Part shown: positions 24,069 to 34,217 of the stretch, piece after piece | Layout of the letters: the number at the start of each line of letters is the position of its first letter | Position numbering within the stretch: the stretch's first letter is position 1 | Virus record (IMG/VR): IMGVR_UViG_3300009610_000028 | Location: 19,415-83,414 of that record | Origin: a virus | DNA length: 64,000 nucleotides | Direction: 5' to 3' (one strand) | The notes under the pieces: model-generated | The model's database searches: none | What the model was told of the DNA's origin: nothing | What the model saw: only the letters and a program-made list of their open reading frames with translations | Made by a program: the position numbers and the translations under genes

Positions 24069-24587
24069 ATGAAATTCACGGGCAAGTTCAAAGCACCACG
24101 ACTGGCGCTCAAGCAATACCAAAAGCGCCTTGCTCAACAACTCAACACAGCCATCGCGGAAGCGACGGCTGAATGGTTGGGCGCAGTAGTAGATCGGGTG
24201 CCGGTGTGGAGTGGTGCATCACGCGCTACGTTCCTGCCGCTCGCCCGCGCAATCGACTACTCGTTGACCATTCAACCCTCCGTATTCGCAGGGCGGAATC
24301 GAGTCAACCTCGGCTTGTCACGATCAGACGGCGTAGTCGTATCTGATCCTGCCGCCGGCAAGTTCTTCATGCACTACGAGACGAGCTTACCGCATCTGAT
24401 CTGGAACGAGTTTCACAACGCAAACATCGACCCCGATCCTACTAAGTTCCGCGACGTGGACCTTATTGACCCAGGCCCTTACGAGTTTCAAAAGCTCGGC
24501 CAGGAAGCCTTCGAGCGTTACGCGGCAGGCGTCTCTCTGCCTGATCCGTATCTTTCTCTTCGCGTCAGAACAATCCGGGTGAAGTAG
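24069..24587 (+). CDS. Minor tail / tail-completion protein (HK97 gp10-like possibility)
   Basis: A 172-residue protein between chaperone and tape measure. It opens with a helical segment (LALKQYQKRLAQQLNTAIAEATAEWLGAVV), then DRVPVWSGASRATFLPLARAI, resembling gp10-like proteins in which a helical start precedes a (V/A)PVxSGxLR motif. The C-terminus YEFQKLGQEAFERYAAG is helical. It stops directly before the tape measure start. Role inferred. Confidence 0.55.
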   Translation: MKFTGKFKAPRLALKQYQKRLAQQLNTAIAEATAEWLGAVVDRVPVWSGASRATFLPLARAIDYSLTIQPSVFAGRNRVNLGLSRSDGVVVSDPAAGKFFMHYETSLPHLIWNEFHNANIDPDPTKFRDVDLIDPGPYEFQKLGQEAFERYAAGVSLPDPYLSLRVRTIRVK

Positions 24588-27500
24588 ATGGCTGATATTA
24601 CCCAGACACTCGGCTTTGACGCCGGGCAGGCTCTGGCTGCGCTCCAGCAGCTAGACGGCAGCCTTGCCACGTTCGAGGCACGGCTGCAAAGCACGGCGAC
24701 TGCGCTCAATACCTTCAAGACAGGTGGGCGTGGCATCGCTGGTGGCTTCACGAGAATTGGTAACGCCGCTGGTACAGCAACCACGGCACTCAATTCATTC
24801 CATCAAGCGGCTGCGGCAGCGAACCAAGCGGCGGTCCCACAGACGCCCGCTAACATCCAGGCGCTCATCCAAACGCTCACTCAGGTTCAAAGTAGCCTGA
24901 ACGGACTGGTTGGATCGGCGAACAAAGCACAAGCCGCGATCAACAAGCTCGCGACAAGCTCTGGACAGAATCTGAAAGCAGCCCAAGGGGCGGCCTCCAA
25001 ACTGGTAGTCACCTTCGGCACGCTGGCACGAGTCGTACAGACTCAGTTGATTGTGCGTGCCCTCTCGACCCTGCGCAGCGGACTAGAAGATTCAGTCGGC
25101 CAGGCAATTAAGTTCGAGACGCAACTAGCTCAGATTCAAACGATTGGCGGGCAGACAGTTGGCAGCTTGGGCGCAATCGGCGCACAAGTCCGAGCACTCA
25201 GCGAAGAGTTCGCTCAGCCGATTGAAGACGTAGCCCAAGGCTTCTATGACATCTTGTCGAATCAGATCGGCAACGCCGCTGATTCGGCCCTGGTGCTCCG
25301 TGAGTCCTTGCTGCTCTCCAAGGTCGCTGTGTCGAGCACGGCCGATGCCGCGAATGCTCTGTCGAGCATCATCAACAGCTACAACCTGAACGCCTCCGAC
25401 GCTGCCGACATTAGCGGCAAGCTGTTCGCTGCGGTGGATGTCGGGCGATTCGTGCTTAGCGACATCGCGAACACCATCGGTCGAGTGACAACGCTCGGTG
25501 CTGAGATGGGCGTCACGCTGGACGAAGTGCTCGCCTCTCTCTCGACGTTGACGATCAACGGTGTCAAGGCTGACGAAGCCATGACGCTCTTGTCGAATGC
25601 GATGCGTGGTCTGCTCAAGCCGACAAAGGCTATGCAGGCGGCGTTCGCCGAACTCAACGTCGATAGCGCCGAGATCGGTATTGCCACCTTCGGCTTCCAA
25701 GGCTTCCTAGAGAAGTTGCGGGAGACGACGAATGGCACCGCCTCGGAGATCACCCAACTCACTGAGAACATCCGCGTGGGTCGCGGAGTGTTCGGCTTGA
25801 CCGGAAAGGCCGCCGAACAATACCAGAAGGCCCTCGAAGAGATCAGAAAGAGCGGCGCGCAAAACGCTCGCGAGAAGTCGGCTCTGATCCTGGAGACCAA
25901 TGCTCAGCAAGTCCAGAAGGAATTTACCGAGCTTCGCAACCTGTTGGTTGTGGACTTCGGTCAGAAGGCTCTGCCTGTCATCAAAGAACTCTTCGACGCC
26001 TTCGGTGTCGAAGGGAAGACTGGAATCCTGGCGGTCACTGACTCCCTATTGTTCTTCCTTAGCTCACTTGCAAAGGCACAGAAGGAAGCCTCCGAGTTTT
26101 GGGGTCCGATCATCACGGGGGCCTTGCGGTTTTCAGACATCATCACACTTGGAATCATTCCAGGTCTCGGTGAGTTGAACGATGCGCTCACTGGCAACGC
26201 ACTGAGCGTTGACCAAATCCGGCGCAAGCAGGAAGTGCAGTTCAATGAGTTCAGCAAGAACGTCGATCAAGAGGCCGCGCTGCTCTTGATCGCTGAGAAG
26301 AAGAAACAAACCTCTCGGCAAGAAACGATTGACATTGCGTTCAAGTCACAACTTGAACTCGCTGCTCAAGTCGATGCGATCTACAAGAAGGATCGCGACA
26401 GTGCCGTTGCTGCCCAGAAGCAAATCACGGATCGCATCAAGGGCCAATTGAAAGAGCGGCTCTCGTTGATCGAGAAGGTCATCAACGAGCTTGAGAAGAA
26501 GCAGCAAGACTCGCAGCGAATCGTTGATAAGAATCGCAAAGAGAGTGCTGACCTCTTCCTCAAGGGCGAAGAGAAGTTCTTTGACCGACGCATTCGGTTT
26601 TTCAGCGAAGAGCAAAAAGCTGTTCTTGATATTCAGCGGTCACAGGAACTGAGTCGCCGAGCGTCCGACCTTGCGAACAAGCAGGACTTCGAGGGCGCAG
26701 ACGAGCTTCTCCAGAACGCAGACGCCCGCGCCAATGCGGCCTTGGAACTCGCAGACAACCGGCTCAAGGAAGCGAAGAGTTCCCAAGAGCAGTTCGACGC
26801 CCAACAGCAAATCCTGTCAGCAGAGAACGAGGTCAAGAGGGTTCTACAAGAACGCCTCAATCTGCGAGCACAAGAGAACAAGCTGGCAGAGGAACAAGCG
26901 GCTGCGGCTCAGAAGGAAATCGTTGCCCGTCGCGAACAGTTGAAAGACGCGAAGGAACTGATCGGTCAGATCACCAAGTTCCAAGTGCTCGCCAAGGATG
27001 AAGGCAAGAGCATTGGTGATCGAGAGACCGCGAAGAAAGCAATCGAGCCACTCGCAAAGCAGCTTGAAAGCGTCTTGAGTCGCGGCGATCTGAGCATCGA
27101 GCAATTTCTAGGTATCCAGGACTTCACAAAGAAGATTCGCGGTGACTTTGAAAGCGCACTCGATGGTCGGCCTGTCAGTTTGAACTTTGCCTTCCAAGAA
27201 GGCATCAACGACATCTTCAACAAGCTGAACGGACATCGCGTCGAGATCACTGGACTTATCAACAAGCTCGAACTGTCGAGCGAAGCGAAGTTCAGCGAAG
27301 TGACCGGAGCGAAGGAGATTCGCAAGGCATTAGTCGATAAGAAAAACGAACTCGGCAAAGCCATCAACGATCTCTCCGGCATCCCGCAGAGCGAAGCGAA
27401 TCTCAAGAAGACTCGCGAGCGGGCTGGCAAACTAGCTTTAGACCCCTCGCTGGAAAATGCCAATAAGTTTCTCAGGGGCGATCTGACTGATGTTCAGGCT

Positions 27501-28361
27501 GAGGCCGAGAAGGCAATTCAAGGCCAGGCGAACATCCTCGAAGTCCTGATCGACCACTTCCTGACGGCTCGGAAAGAGATGCAGGCGGAGGCTCAAACCC
27601 TCACGGGCGAAGAGAATCAGGTCAAGCGCGATACGCTTGTCACAGGTGCCGAAACTCTGTTCACGCTAGTCGGCACTCTCAAAGAGTTGCAAGAGGGCGC
27701 GATCAAGCTCCAGGCTCTCAAGAACTCTGAGTCCCAGGTAAACGCCGCTATCAACCAGAATCAGGCCGTTGGCCTGGGCGCTGAGTTTGATAAGACGAAG
27801 CTTGCGGAGAATCAGCAAGCGGCCATCGACAAAGCGAAAGAACTCAATGTGCAGACGGCTGGTGTTGGCACGGCTGCCATCGCCGGCGCTGCGGCGGCGG
27901 CTCAGCCGCTTGACGGTTTGAAGGGCAAGCTGGACGCTGCGGCAACTTCTGCTGCTCGACTGAAAGCGATCCTGAATGACATCAACGCTCCCGACATTGA
28001 AGAACCCGATTTCGAGTTCGACATGCGGGGTGGAGTGATTCGTGGATTCAATCGTGGTGGTCGGATCAACAGTCGCTACTTCGCCAAGGGCGGACTCGCT
28101 CGTGGCACCGACACAATTCCAACGATGCTTGGCTCTGGCGAAACAGTCGTCGATGCCAAGAACAGTTCTCGCTTCTTCTCTCAACTCCAAGCAATTCGTG
28201 CTGGTGTGACGCCCAACTTCGACCGAAGTCCAGGCGTGACCCATCACAACACCACTGTGGGTGACATCATCATCCAGGGCGCTCAGCAACCTAACAAGGT
28301 TGCACGAGAAGTCATGTCTGCGATCAAGCGTGAGCAACGTCGCAACACGAGCCGCCTGTAA
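24588..28361 (+). CDS. Tape measure protein
   Basis: The largest gene in the window: 1257 residues. The N-terminal third carries the TP901-type core (FETQLAQIQTIGGQ ... LSEEFAQPIEDVAQGFYDIL ... NTIGRVTTLGAEMGV ... NGVKADEAMTLLSNAM). A long coiled-coil region follows (about 560-790). The end is Gly-rich with MLGSGETVVDAKNSSRFF, the usual closing motif. At roughly 0.15 nm per residue it would set a tail near 190 nm (a rule of thumb, not measured). No lysozyme domain is seen. Confidence 0.92.
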   Translation: MADITQTLGFDAGQALAALQQLDGSLATFEARLQSTATALNTFKTGGRGIAGGFTRIGNAAGTATTALNSFHQAAAAANQAAVPQTPANIQALIQTLTQVQSSLNGLVGSANKAQAAINKLATSSGQNLKAAQGAASKLVVTFGTLARVVQTQLIVRALSTLRSGLEDSVGQAIKFETQLAQIQTIGGQTVGSLGAIGAQVRALSEEFAQPIEDVAQGFYDILSNQIGNAADSALVLRESLLLSKVAVSSTADAANALSSIINSYNLNASDAADISGKLFAAVDVGRFVLSDIANTIGRVTTLGAEMGVTLDEVLASLSTLTINGVKADEAMTLLSNAMRGLLKPTKAMQAAFAELNVDSAEIGIATFGFQGFLEKLRETTNGTASEITQLTENIRVGRGVFGLTGKAAEQYQKALEEIRKSGAQNAREKSALILETNAQQVQKEFTELRNLLVVDFGQKALPVIKELFDAFGVEGKTGILAVTDSLLFFLSSLAKAQKEASEFWGPIITGALRFSDIITLGIIPGLGELNDALTGNALSVDQIRRKQEVQFNEFSKNVDQEAALLLIAEKKKQTSRQETIDIAFKSQLELAAQVDAIYKKDRDSAVAAQKQITDRIKGQLKERLSLIEKVINELEKKQQDSQRIVDKNRKESADLFLKGEEKFFDRRIRFFSEEQKAVLDIQRSQELSRRASDLANKQDFEGADELLQNADARANAALELADNRLKEAKSSQEQFDAQQQILSAENEVKRVLQERLNLRAQENKLAEEQAAAAQKEIVARREQLKDAKELIGQITKFQVLAKDEGKSIGDRETAKKAIEPLAKQLESVLSRGDLSIEQFLGIQDFTKKIRGDFESALDGRPVSLNFAFQEGINDIFNKLNGHRVEITGLINKLELSSEAKFSEVTGAKEIRKALVDKKNELGKAINDLSGIPQSEANLKKTRERAGKLALDPSLENANKFLRGDLTDVQAEAEKAIQGQANILEVLIDHFLTARKEMQAEAQTLTGEENQVKRDTLVTGAETLFTLVGTLKELQEGAIKLQALKNSESQVNAAINQNQAVGLGAEFDKTKLAENQQAAIDKAKELNVQTAGVGTAAIAGAAAAAQPLDGLKGKLDAAATSAARLKAILNDINAPDIEEPDFEFDMRGGVIRGFNRGGRINSRYFAKGGLARGTDTIPTMLGSGETVVDAKNSSRFFSQLQAIRAGVTPNFDRSPGVTHHNTTVGDIIIQGAQQPNKVAREVMSAIKREQRRNTSRL

Positions 28362-28440
28362 CTGAGTGGCCGCAACGTGTGGCCCTCTTCTTTTGCCGCC
28401 GGCTCAGGCGGTCGCGCATTCATCTCTTTGGGGAGACCCT

Positions 28441-28995
28441 ATGGCTGACGTTAAGACTCATATTCCACTCCGAGGTAAATTCCGCGTCGAGCACTGGCGT
28501 GAAGGCAAGTTGCTCCGCGTGCATGAATTTCCCAACGGCATCACAACCGAAGGCAAGAACCGCTTGCTCGATGTGATGTTCCACGGCACCACTGCCCACG
28601 GCACGTGGTATCTGGGACTCATCGACAACGCGAGCTTTACCGCGTTGGCCGCTGCCGACAACTACGACAACATCAACCAGGCCGGCAACGGTTGGGATGA
28701 GTTCGATGACTACACTGACGCCAACAACGCCAGTAGCGCGGTCACTCGGCCTACATGGGCTGAGGGTGCTGCGGCGAGTTCTTCGATTACCAACTCCACT
28801 GCTGCCATCTACGACATCACCGCGACTGGGACGGTGAAAGGAATCTTCGCTGTAGCAGGCACGAATGCTCAGACGAAGAACGATCACACTGCTGGAACCG
28901 CGCACGCCCTCTGGGCCACGGCGTTGTTCAATCAGGGTGACCAAGCCGTGAATAACGGTGACCAACTTCGCGTCACATACACGGTGAGTGCATAA
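28441..28995 (+). CDS. Putative tail-associated virion protein
   Basis: ATG 28441 is chosen for the GGGGAGA site upstream. The 184-residue protein has GKFRVEHWREGKLLRVHEFPNG, ITTEGKNRLLDVMFHGTT and TWYLGLIDNASFTALAAADNYDN. It resembles widespread phage structural proteins in which WYLGLI(D/N) precedes a VTRPTW segment, also present here as AVTRPTWAEG. It lies between tape measure and adhesin-like genes, so a tail-tip role is likely. A terminator follows. Confidence 0.6.
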   Translation: MADVKTHIPLRGKFRVEHWREGKLLRVHEFPNGITTEGKNRLLDVMFHGTTAHGTWYLGLIDNASFTALAAADNYDNINQAGNGWDEFDDYTDANNASSAVTRPTWAEGAAASSSITNSTAAIYDITATGTVKGIFAVAGTNAQTKNDHTAGTAHALWATALFNQGDQAVNNGDQLRVTYTVSA

Positions 28996-29005
28996 CTCCC
29001 TCGCC

Positions 29006-29046
29006 AAGGCCGGGTGTGGGTGCAAGCCCCGCCCGGCCTTGTTTTC
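29006..29046 (+). terminator. Intrinsic terminator
   Basis: AAGGCCGGG (29006-29014) pairs with CCCGGCCTT (29032-29040) and is followed by GTTTTC. It sits just ahead of the ribosome-binding site of the next gene, so some readthrough would be needed or a promoter lies nearby. Confidence 0.8.
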
Positions 29047-29061
29047 TATATGGAGGGTGCA

Positions 29062-30165
29062 ATGAGCGTAAGAGACTTTGACGGCTTCGAGAGCTATGGC
29101 ACCACTGGTGCTGTCGCCAGTTACTTTGGCAACCGTTATACGTGGTACGACACTCCGGGTGGCGATCAAGTCCCATTCTACAACAACCTGGAAGTTGCCA
29201 CCGGCAGACTTGCAGGCTTCGGTGTCAAGAATGGTGCAAGTGCGGCAGCCTGCTATTTCCGCTTGCAGAAGTCAGGCCCGTTCGCAGACGGCAATGTCAC
29301 GGTTGGCTTCGCGTGCAAAATCGGCGGTGAGCATAAGTTCTTCACCCTTATCGAACTGGCACTCGAAGACGACTTTGATTTCGTAGAGGCCGAGAACTTC
29401 AATCTCCGCACAGAAGCTGACGGGAACATTTCGGTCTATTTCCAGAACTCATTGCTCGACACGACTACCGGCATTGATCTGGACGACAGCGACTGGCACT
29501 ACATTGAGTTCAACGCCAAGTGTCATCCCAGTGCTGGTTCATACCAATTGATCGTCGATGGCGTAACTGCATTGTCGGACACGGGTCTCGATAGTCAAGT
29601 CTTCCCCGATGCCGGTCACTTCATTGAAGGCCGATACGAGGGAATGGAATGGGGCAATCAGGACGATACCGATCCCGATTATCAGTTCGACGATATGTAC
29701 ATCACGCTGGACGATGCGTCTGGCTTGAATGACGGTGTGCTAGGTCCACGAGTTGTGGAAGCGATCACTCCCAATGCGGACGGTGACACCACTGACTGGA
29801 CTCCAAGCACGGGAACCGATAACTACGCGCTGGTTGATGAGAATCCGCCAAACGACGACACCGACTACAACGAGGCAGCCGACTCCAGCAACGTCACAGA
29901 CTTGTACCAATACACGAGTCTTTCAACAATCGTTGGTGCGGTGAATGCGGTGATGATTCTCACCACACTGAAACATGACACAAGCATCGGTTTCTACGAC
30001 ACGCTCTGGAAAGAAAACGGCACACAAGACGATGACAGCGGCCCAAGCATCTCCACTGATTACGAACAGCGCCCGGTACTCGTAGAGCAAAGTCCTGACG
30101 GTCCTACGAACTGGACGGTCTCACGAGTAAACGGCGCACAATTCGGGATCAAGGAGGACGGCTAA
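29062..30165 (+). CDS. LamG/concanavalin-like tail protein
   Basis: ATG 29062 follows GGAGG. The 367-residue protein starts with FDGFESYGTTGAVASYFGNRYTW, then a beta-sandwich pattern (ISVYFQNSLLDTTTGIDL, DSDWHYIEFNAKCHPSAGSYQLIVDG). It continues with DDMYITLDD, then LNDGVLGPRVVEAITPNADGD. This is a known type of phage lectin-like tail protein thought to bind sugars at the tail tip. It ends in a TAATG overlap with the next gene. Confidence 0.65.
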   Translation: MSVRDFDGFESYGTTGAVASYFGNRYTWYDTPGGDQVPFYNNLEVATGRLAGFGVKNGASAAACYFRLQKSGPFADGNVTVGFACKIGGEHKFFTLIELALEDDFDFVEAENFNLRTEADGNISVYFQNSLLDTTTGIDLDDSDWHYIEFNAKCHPSAGSYQLIVDGVTALSDTGLDSQVFPDAGHFIEGRYEGMEWGNQDDTDPDYQFDDMYITLDDASGLNDGVLGPRVVEAITPNADGDTTDWTPSTGTDNYALVDENPPNDDTDYNEAADSSNVTDLYQYTSLSTIVGAVNAVMILTTLKHDTSIGFYDTLWKENGTQDDDSGPSISTDYEQRPVLVEQSPDGPTNWTVSRVNGAQFGIKEDG

Positions 30166-31208
30166 TGTCAGCTATTCGCATTACTCGTCAGATCGTTGAA
30201 GTTCTCGGTAAAGACCCGACCTTTCCAACGTTGGTCGATGCCAGCAGTCCGATTAGTCTTACGTCAACCGCCAGCGTCGGTTTCACGAAGTCGATCTCGG
30301 CAACCAGTACAATCGCGCTCACGCAAACTGCGTCGGTCAAGGGCACAAAGAATCTTAGTGCATTAAGCGAGGTCACCCGGCAAGAGCTTGATCCTGAGAC
30401 GCTGGAAATCATTGAAGTCGGCCTCAGCCAGAATGTGGGTCTCGGCCTCACGGTATCCAAGAGCATCGTCGATTCGATCCCGCTAACGCAGGACGCGGAC
30501 GGCGTTCGCTATGATGCCGACGCAGAGATTCTCACTGCTGACAGCACGATCTCACTGGCTCACTCGTCATTGATCGTTGAAGAGCCGTTGGGAGATTCTG
30601 TCATCACGGTGACTGACTCGGCCGACGTGATGGTGGTTAAGCCACTCTACAGCACGTTGGAACTGACGCATGAAGCGTCGGTCAGTGGCACCTGGGCGCG
30701 ATCTGCGGAGAGCGAGATCGAGCTTACTCAATCGGTTGGCATGGTGTATATCCCCGGCGGCGGGGTCAAGCTGTGCGAATCTGACATCGACCTAGATGGC
30801 CCGTACACTGGTGTCACTTCTCCCTTCGCCCTGATCTATCCAGCCACGGGCGGGGCGACTGATACCGTCGAGTTGAAAGCCCCAAATCTTGGCAATCGAG
30901 ATCGGCTCAGCTTCGACAAGATCAATGAAGAGACAAGAGGCGGCACGTTGATCGTGTTCGCTGATCCCATCTGGCCAAAGGTGCAAACCCTGGCGCTAAC
31001 CTTCTCTGGCCTCACGTCAGCGGAAGGCCAAGAGCTTCTCCGATTCATGCAAGAGCATCTCGGCGAAGAGATCAGGCTAAGCGACTGGGAGCAACGAGTC
31101 TGGCGCGGAATCATCACAACCCCAAACGAACCACTCGTTCAAGACGGGCCAGGATGTCAATTCACCGCCAGCTTTGAATTTGAAGGCGAACTGACAACCC
31201 CACCGTAA
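30165..31208 (+). CDS. Tail protein with repeated beta segments
   Basis: A 347-residue protein beginning SAIRITRQIVEVLG, a start common to phage proteins that follow lectin-like tail genes. Residues 28-200 carry loosely repeated segments of the form S(T/P)I(S/A)LTxTASV, separated by 25-45 residues. The C-terminal third (SFDKINEETRGGTLIVFADPIWPKVQ ... WRGIITTPNEPLVQDG) resembles a small globular domain in tail-tip proteins. Structural role inferred. Confidence 0.55.
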   Translation: MSAIRITRQIVEVLGKDPTFPTLVDASSPISLTSTASVGFTKSISATSTIALTQTASVKGTKNLSALSEVTRQELDPETLEIIEVGLSQNVGLGLTVSKSIVDSIPLTQDADGVRYDADAEILTADSTISLAHSSLIVEEPLGDSVITVTDSADVMVVKPLYSTLELTHEASVSGTWARSAESEIELTQSVGMVYIPGGGVKLCESDIDLDGPYTGVTSPFALIYPATGGATDTVELKAPNLGNRDRLSFDKINEETRGGTLIVFADPIWPKVQTLALTFSGLTSAEGQELLRFMQEHLGEEIRLSDWEQRVWRGIITTPNEPLVQDGPGCQFTASFEFEGELTTPP

Positions 31209-31219
31209 GCGAGGCGAGC

Positions 31220-31618
31220 ATGTTCACGTTTGAAGCGCCCGCTTCGGGCGTTGTCACAACGGTGTTTCTACCGAACCCGTTGTTCAGCGACACCGAGTCC
31301 CTCACGGACACGGTACAAGTCAAGCGTGCAATGGATGGCACGCTCTACAGCTACATCAAGACGAAGAATGGCCGCAGGCGTCTTCAATGGACCTTTCGGA
31401 CAACGCGGAACAAGGGATTGGAATTCCGCGCCTTCCTCTTGACGTATTTTGCTTCCAAGGTTCGAGCAACGGACCACAACGGCCGCGTGTGGGTGGGCAA
31501 CTTCACCAACAACCCGTTTGAGTTCGACACGACAAGTCGTGCGGCACCGGCTATCTCGCCGATGCCCAGAGGCGAGACCCAGGAAATCACGATTGAGTTC
31601 GAGGGAGTGGAGCAATGA
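31220..31618 (+). CDS. Small tail protein (distal tail candidate)
   Basis: A 132-residue beta-rich protein (TVFLPNPLFSDTESLTDTVQVKRAMDGTLYSYIKT, then RRRLQWTFRTTRNKGLEFRAF). It resembles the C-terminal domain of the previous gene product (LRFMQEH, WRGIITTPNEP versus LLTYFASK, WVGNFTNNPFEF). This suggests duplication of a small tail domain. It overlaps the next gene as ATGA. Confidence 0.5.
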   Translation: MFTFEAPASGVVTTVFLPNPLFSDTESLTDTVQVKRAMDGTLYSYIKTKNGRRRLQWTFRTTRNKGLEFRAFLLTYFASKVRATDHNGRVWVGNFTNNPFEFDTTSRAAPAISPMPRGETQEITIEFEGVEQ

Positions 31619-34206
31619 GAGACATTTCGGTGACCTCGTTGGCCGAGATCGCCATGAAGACTGGCACTGAGCCAATCAACATCTTGGCGATCCAGTGGGT
31701 GGATGGTGGAAGCCTTGACCAATATGCCGACCGCGATCTCGCAGGCGGGATCAAGGGCAAGATCAAATTCCTTAGCGAGCTAGACGCAGTAATCAATGTG
31801 TCTGGTGGCGGGCAATCTCAGGCAATTGAAGTCACTCTCGATGACACCGATGGCTCGATCAAAGCCATCCTCGATGCCAACGACATCCATAAGCGTCCGT
31901 GCTATATCTACCAATGGTTCGAGGGCCTGGACCTGACCGAGAAGTTTCTGATCTTCCAGGGTCAGGTGTCTAGCCCGATCACCTGGAACGAATCTGGACG
32001 CCAGGTCTCGTTCACCGTGATCTCAAAACTCGAAGACCGTGAAGTCGGCTTCTCGGCCGAGGACGGAGCATTCGAGGCCATCCCGGAAGAGATTGTTGGC
32101 CAACCCTGGCCAATGATCTTCGGCACTGCGTTGCATGTACCCGCACTCGCAATCAGTAAGCCACGGGTCGGAACGATCACGAGTGGTGCAGCCATCCGTG
32201 ACTTCACGATCCCGCTCCAGATCGACGTGCTCGCTTTGCAAAGAGCGAACACGCTTTCGATTGCTTTGATTTTCCGCAACAACGCGGAGCACGCCGAAGA
32301 AACCGGCGACCTGGCGGCAAAGACCGACTTCCTGAATCGCAAGGCCCAAGCGGAGACGCGGGCCGGAGAGTTGCTCTTTCAAGCCGGCCAACTCCAGGAT
32401 GCGCTCGACGAACAAATTCTCCAAGAGACATCGACGCTGACCATCCTCGGTGGCGAAGACTTCCCGCAAGGCACGTCGATCACACTCGACATCAACGGCG
32501 GGCTGTTCACTGGTTACTTCTCTGGCGTCAACGGAACGACCTTCCACATCACGGATAGGCAGCACCCAGAGTTCGGCAACATCGAGACGCCGTTTATCGA
32601 AGTGTTGTTCGTTACGAAGTCACCATCGACCGGGCCACTTGAACTTGTCGGCTATAGCGAAGAGGTCACTGGCGATAGCGCTGGATTCTTCTTTGCCCAA
32701 GCCGGCAGTCGCGTGAAGCTGGCCGGTGCTGAGCCGATTGACCACGTGGTATCCATTGTGCCCGGCGAAATCATCAGCGTACATGCGTACCGCGCCTTTG
32801 AAGGCGTTCGACGCCTGGTCACGGTGCCGCCGAACTACTACACGACACGCACGCAAAGCTTCGGTTCAATCAGCGCAGAGATGGTTCGCCTGGTGAAGCC
32901 GCTGTCGAACTACGAAGACGAAGGATGGGACGACGACATTTATGTCACGTTCGAGTCCGACGTTGGTCCGAACGTGGTTGACATCCTAGAGTATCTGATC
33001 GAGCAGTACACGCCGGAGTTGACAGTTGATGCCACGAGCTTCAACTACGTCAAGACACGCCAGGAAGAATACCCGGCAAACTTCGCTCTGCTCGAACGCA
33101 AGAATGTGGTCCAGGTATTAGAAGAGATTGCTCGGCAAGCCCGCTGCGCAATCTGGCTGACGGGAGACACGTTCTACCTTCGCTATTTGTCTGAGGAACC
33201 TTCGCCTACCGTGAGCATCGCGGAAAGCGATGTTGTGCCGAAGACAATGGAAGTCTTCCATACCAACACGGAAGACTTGGTGACGAAGTATGTGGCTGAG
33301 TGGCGTGAGCACTACGCCGTCGCTGAGCCGAACAAGGTAATCCTCAAGCACAACGTCAAGAAATACGGAACGCAGGAGCTTGTTGAAGACTACTACATCT
33401 ACAACACGCAAGAGCTTGTCATCAAGAGTGCCACGTTCTGGCTCATTCGGATGGCGAACACTTGGAAGAAGATTCGCTTCTCGACCTACCTGACGAAGCT
33501 GCAACTGGAGACACTGGATTCTGTCGATCTCGACTTCACAAACACCTACGTTGCCAACGAGTCTGTCGTTGGAATCATTGAACAAGCCAACTACGATTCC
33601 GACAACAACCAGATCGCCTTTGAGATTTGGACGCCGGTAAAAGCCGGCACGATGGTCGCGTATGACTTTGCGTTCCCGGCCGACATCGACCAGACGCTTA
33701 TCTTCCCGACTATCGAAGAGGAGTTCGCTGGTAATGCTGGTGGCGATGGTCCTGGCAAGGATGCTGACGGTGATCTCGGTAGCGGTACGATTGTGACAAT
33801 CACTGGCTACCGCGCGAACCAAAGCTACGGCGACAAGAATCCTTCTGACACTGGTGATGTTGCTCCGCCACTCCCACCCATTGTCACCACAGGCGTATTC
33901 GATGTCACGAATCCCAACCTGACGAGTCCTGTCTTCCAGAAGAACGCTTCGTACAACCCCGGCGCATCTGCGACTGGTGGGTCAGTCATTGACATCCACA
34001 CGACGATTATCAATGACTCGCTGACGAACAAGCAAGCCAAGCTCGACACGTTCTTCAAAGAGATCGGCACAGATTTGAAGCTGCACATGGACACCAACGC
34101 CGTAATCGACGATGGCACCAATGAAGGAACGTTTGACTTCTTCTATGACTCCGTGAACTCACCCAACAAGTGGGCCGCCGGACGTGCGAAACTCTTAGAC
34201 GTGTAA
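31615..34206 (+). CDS. Large tail hub / tip protein
   Basis: An 863-residue protein after the small tail genes, in the usual place of the tail hub or receptor-facing tip protein. The first 150 residues (INILAIQWVDGGSLDQYADRDL, EVTLDDTDGSIKAILDAND, ISKLEDREVGFSAEDG) resemble tail-tip proteins with a hub-like fold. A coiled stretch occurs at 215-260, and the middle domain (LEYLIEQYTPELTVD, RQARCAIWLTGD) is also hub-like. The C-terminus (about 700 on) is low-complexity and may hold a fibre contact. Confidence 0.6.
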   Translation: MRDISVTSLAEIAMKTGTEPINILAIQWVDGGSLDQYADRDLAGGIKGKIKFLSELDAVINVSGGGQSQAIEVTLDDTDGSIKAILDANDIHKRPCYIYQWFEGLDLTEKFLIFQGQVSSPITWNESGRQVSFTVISKLEDREVGFSAEDGAFEAIPEEIVGQPWPMIFGTALHVPALAISKPRVGTITSGAAIRDFTIPLQIDVLALQRANTLSIALIFRNNAEHAEETGDLAAKTDFLNRKAQAETRAGELLFQAGQLQDALDEQILQETSTLTILGGEDFPQGTSITLDINGGLFTGYFSGVNGTTFHITDRQHPEFGNIETPFIEVLFVTKSPSTGPLELVGYSEEVTGDSAGFFFAQAGSRVKLAGAEPIDHVVSIVPGEIISVHAYRAFEGVRRLVTVPPNYYTTRTQSFGSISAEMVRLVKPLSNYEDEGWDDDIYVTFESDVGPNVVDILEYLIEQYTPELTVDATSFNYVKTRQEEYPANFALLERKNVVQVLEEIARQARCAIWLTGDTFYLRYLSEEPSPTVSIAESDVVPKTMEVFHTNTEDLVTKYVAEWREHYAVAEPNKVILKHNVKKYGTQELVEDYYIYNTQELVIKSATFWLIRMANTWKKIRFSTYLTKLQLETLDSVDLDFTNTYVANESVVGIIEQANYDSDNNQIAFEIWTPVKAGTMVAYDFAFPADIDQTLIFPTIEEEFAGNAGGDGPGKDADGDLGSGTIVTITGYRANQSYGDKNPSDTGDVAPPLPPIVTTGVFDVTNPNLTSPVFQKNASYNPGASATGGSVIDIHTTIINDSLTNKQAKLDTFFKEIGTDLKLHMDTNAVIDDGTNEGTFDFFYDSVNSPNKWAAGRAKLLDV

Positions 34207-34217
34207 GGGAGCGAAGG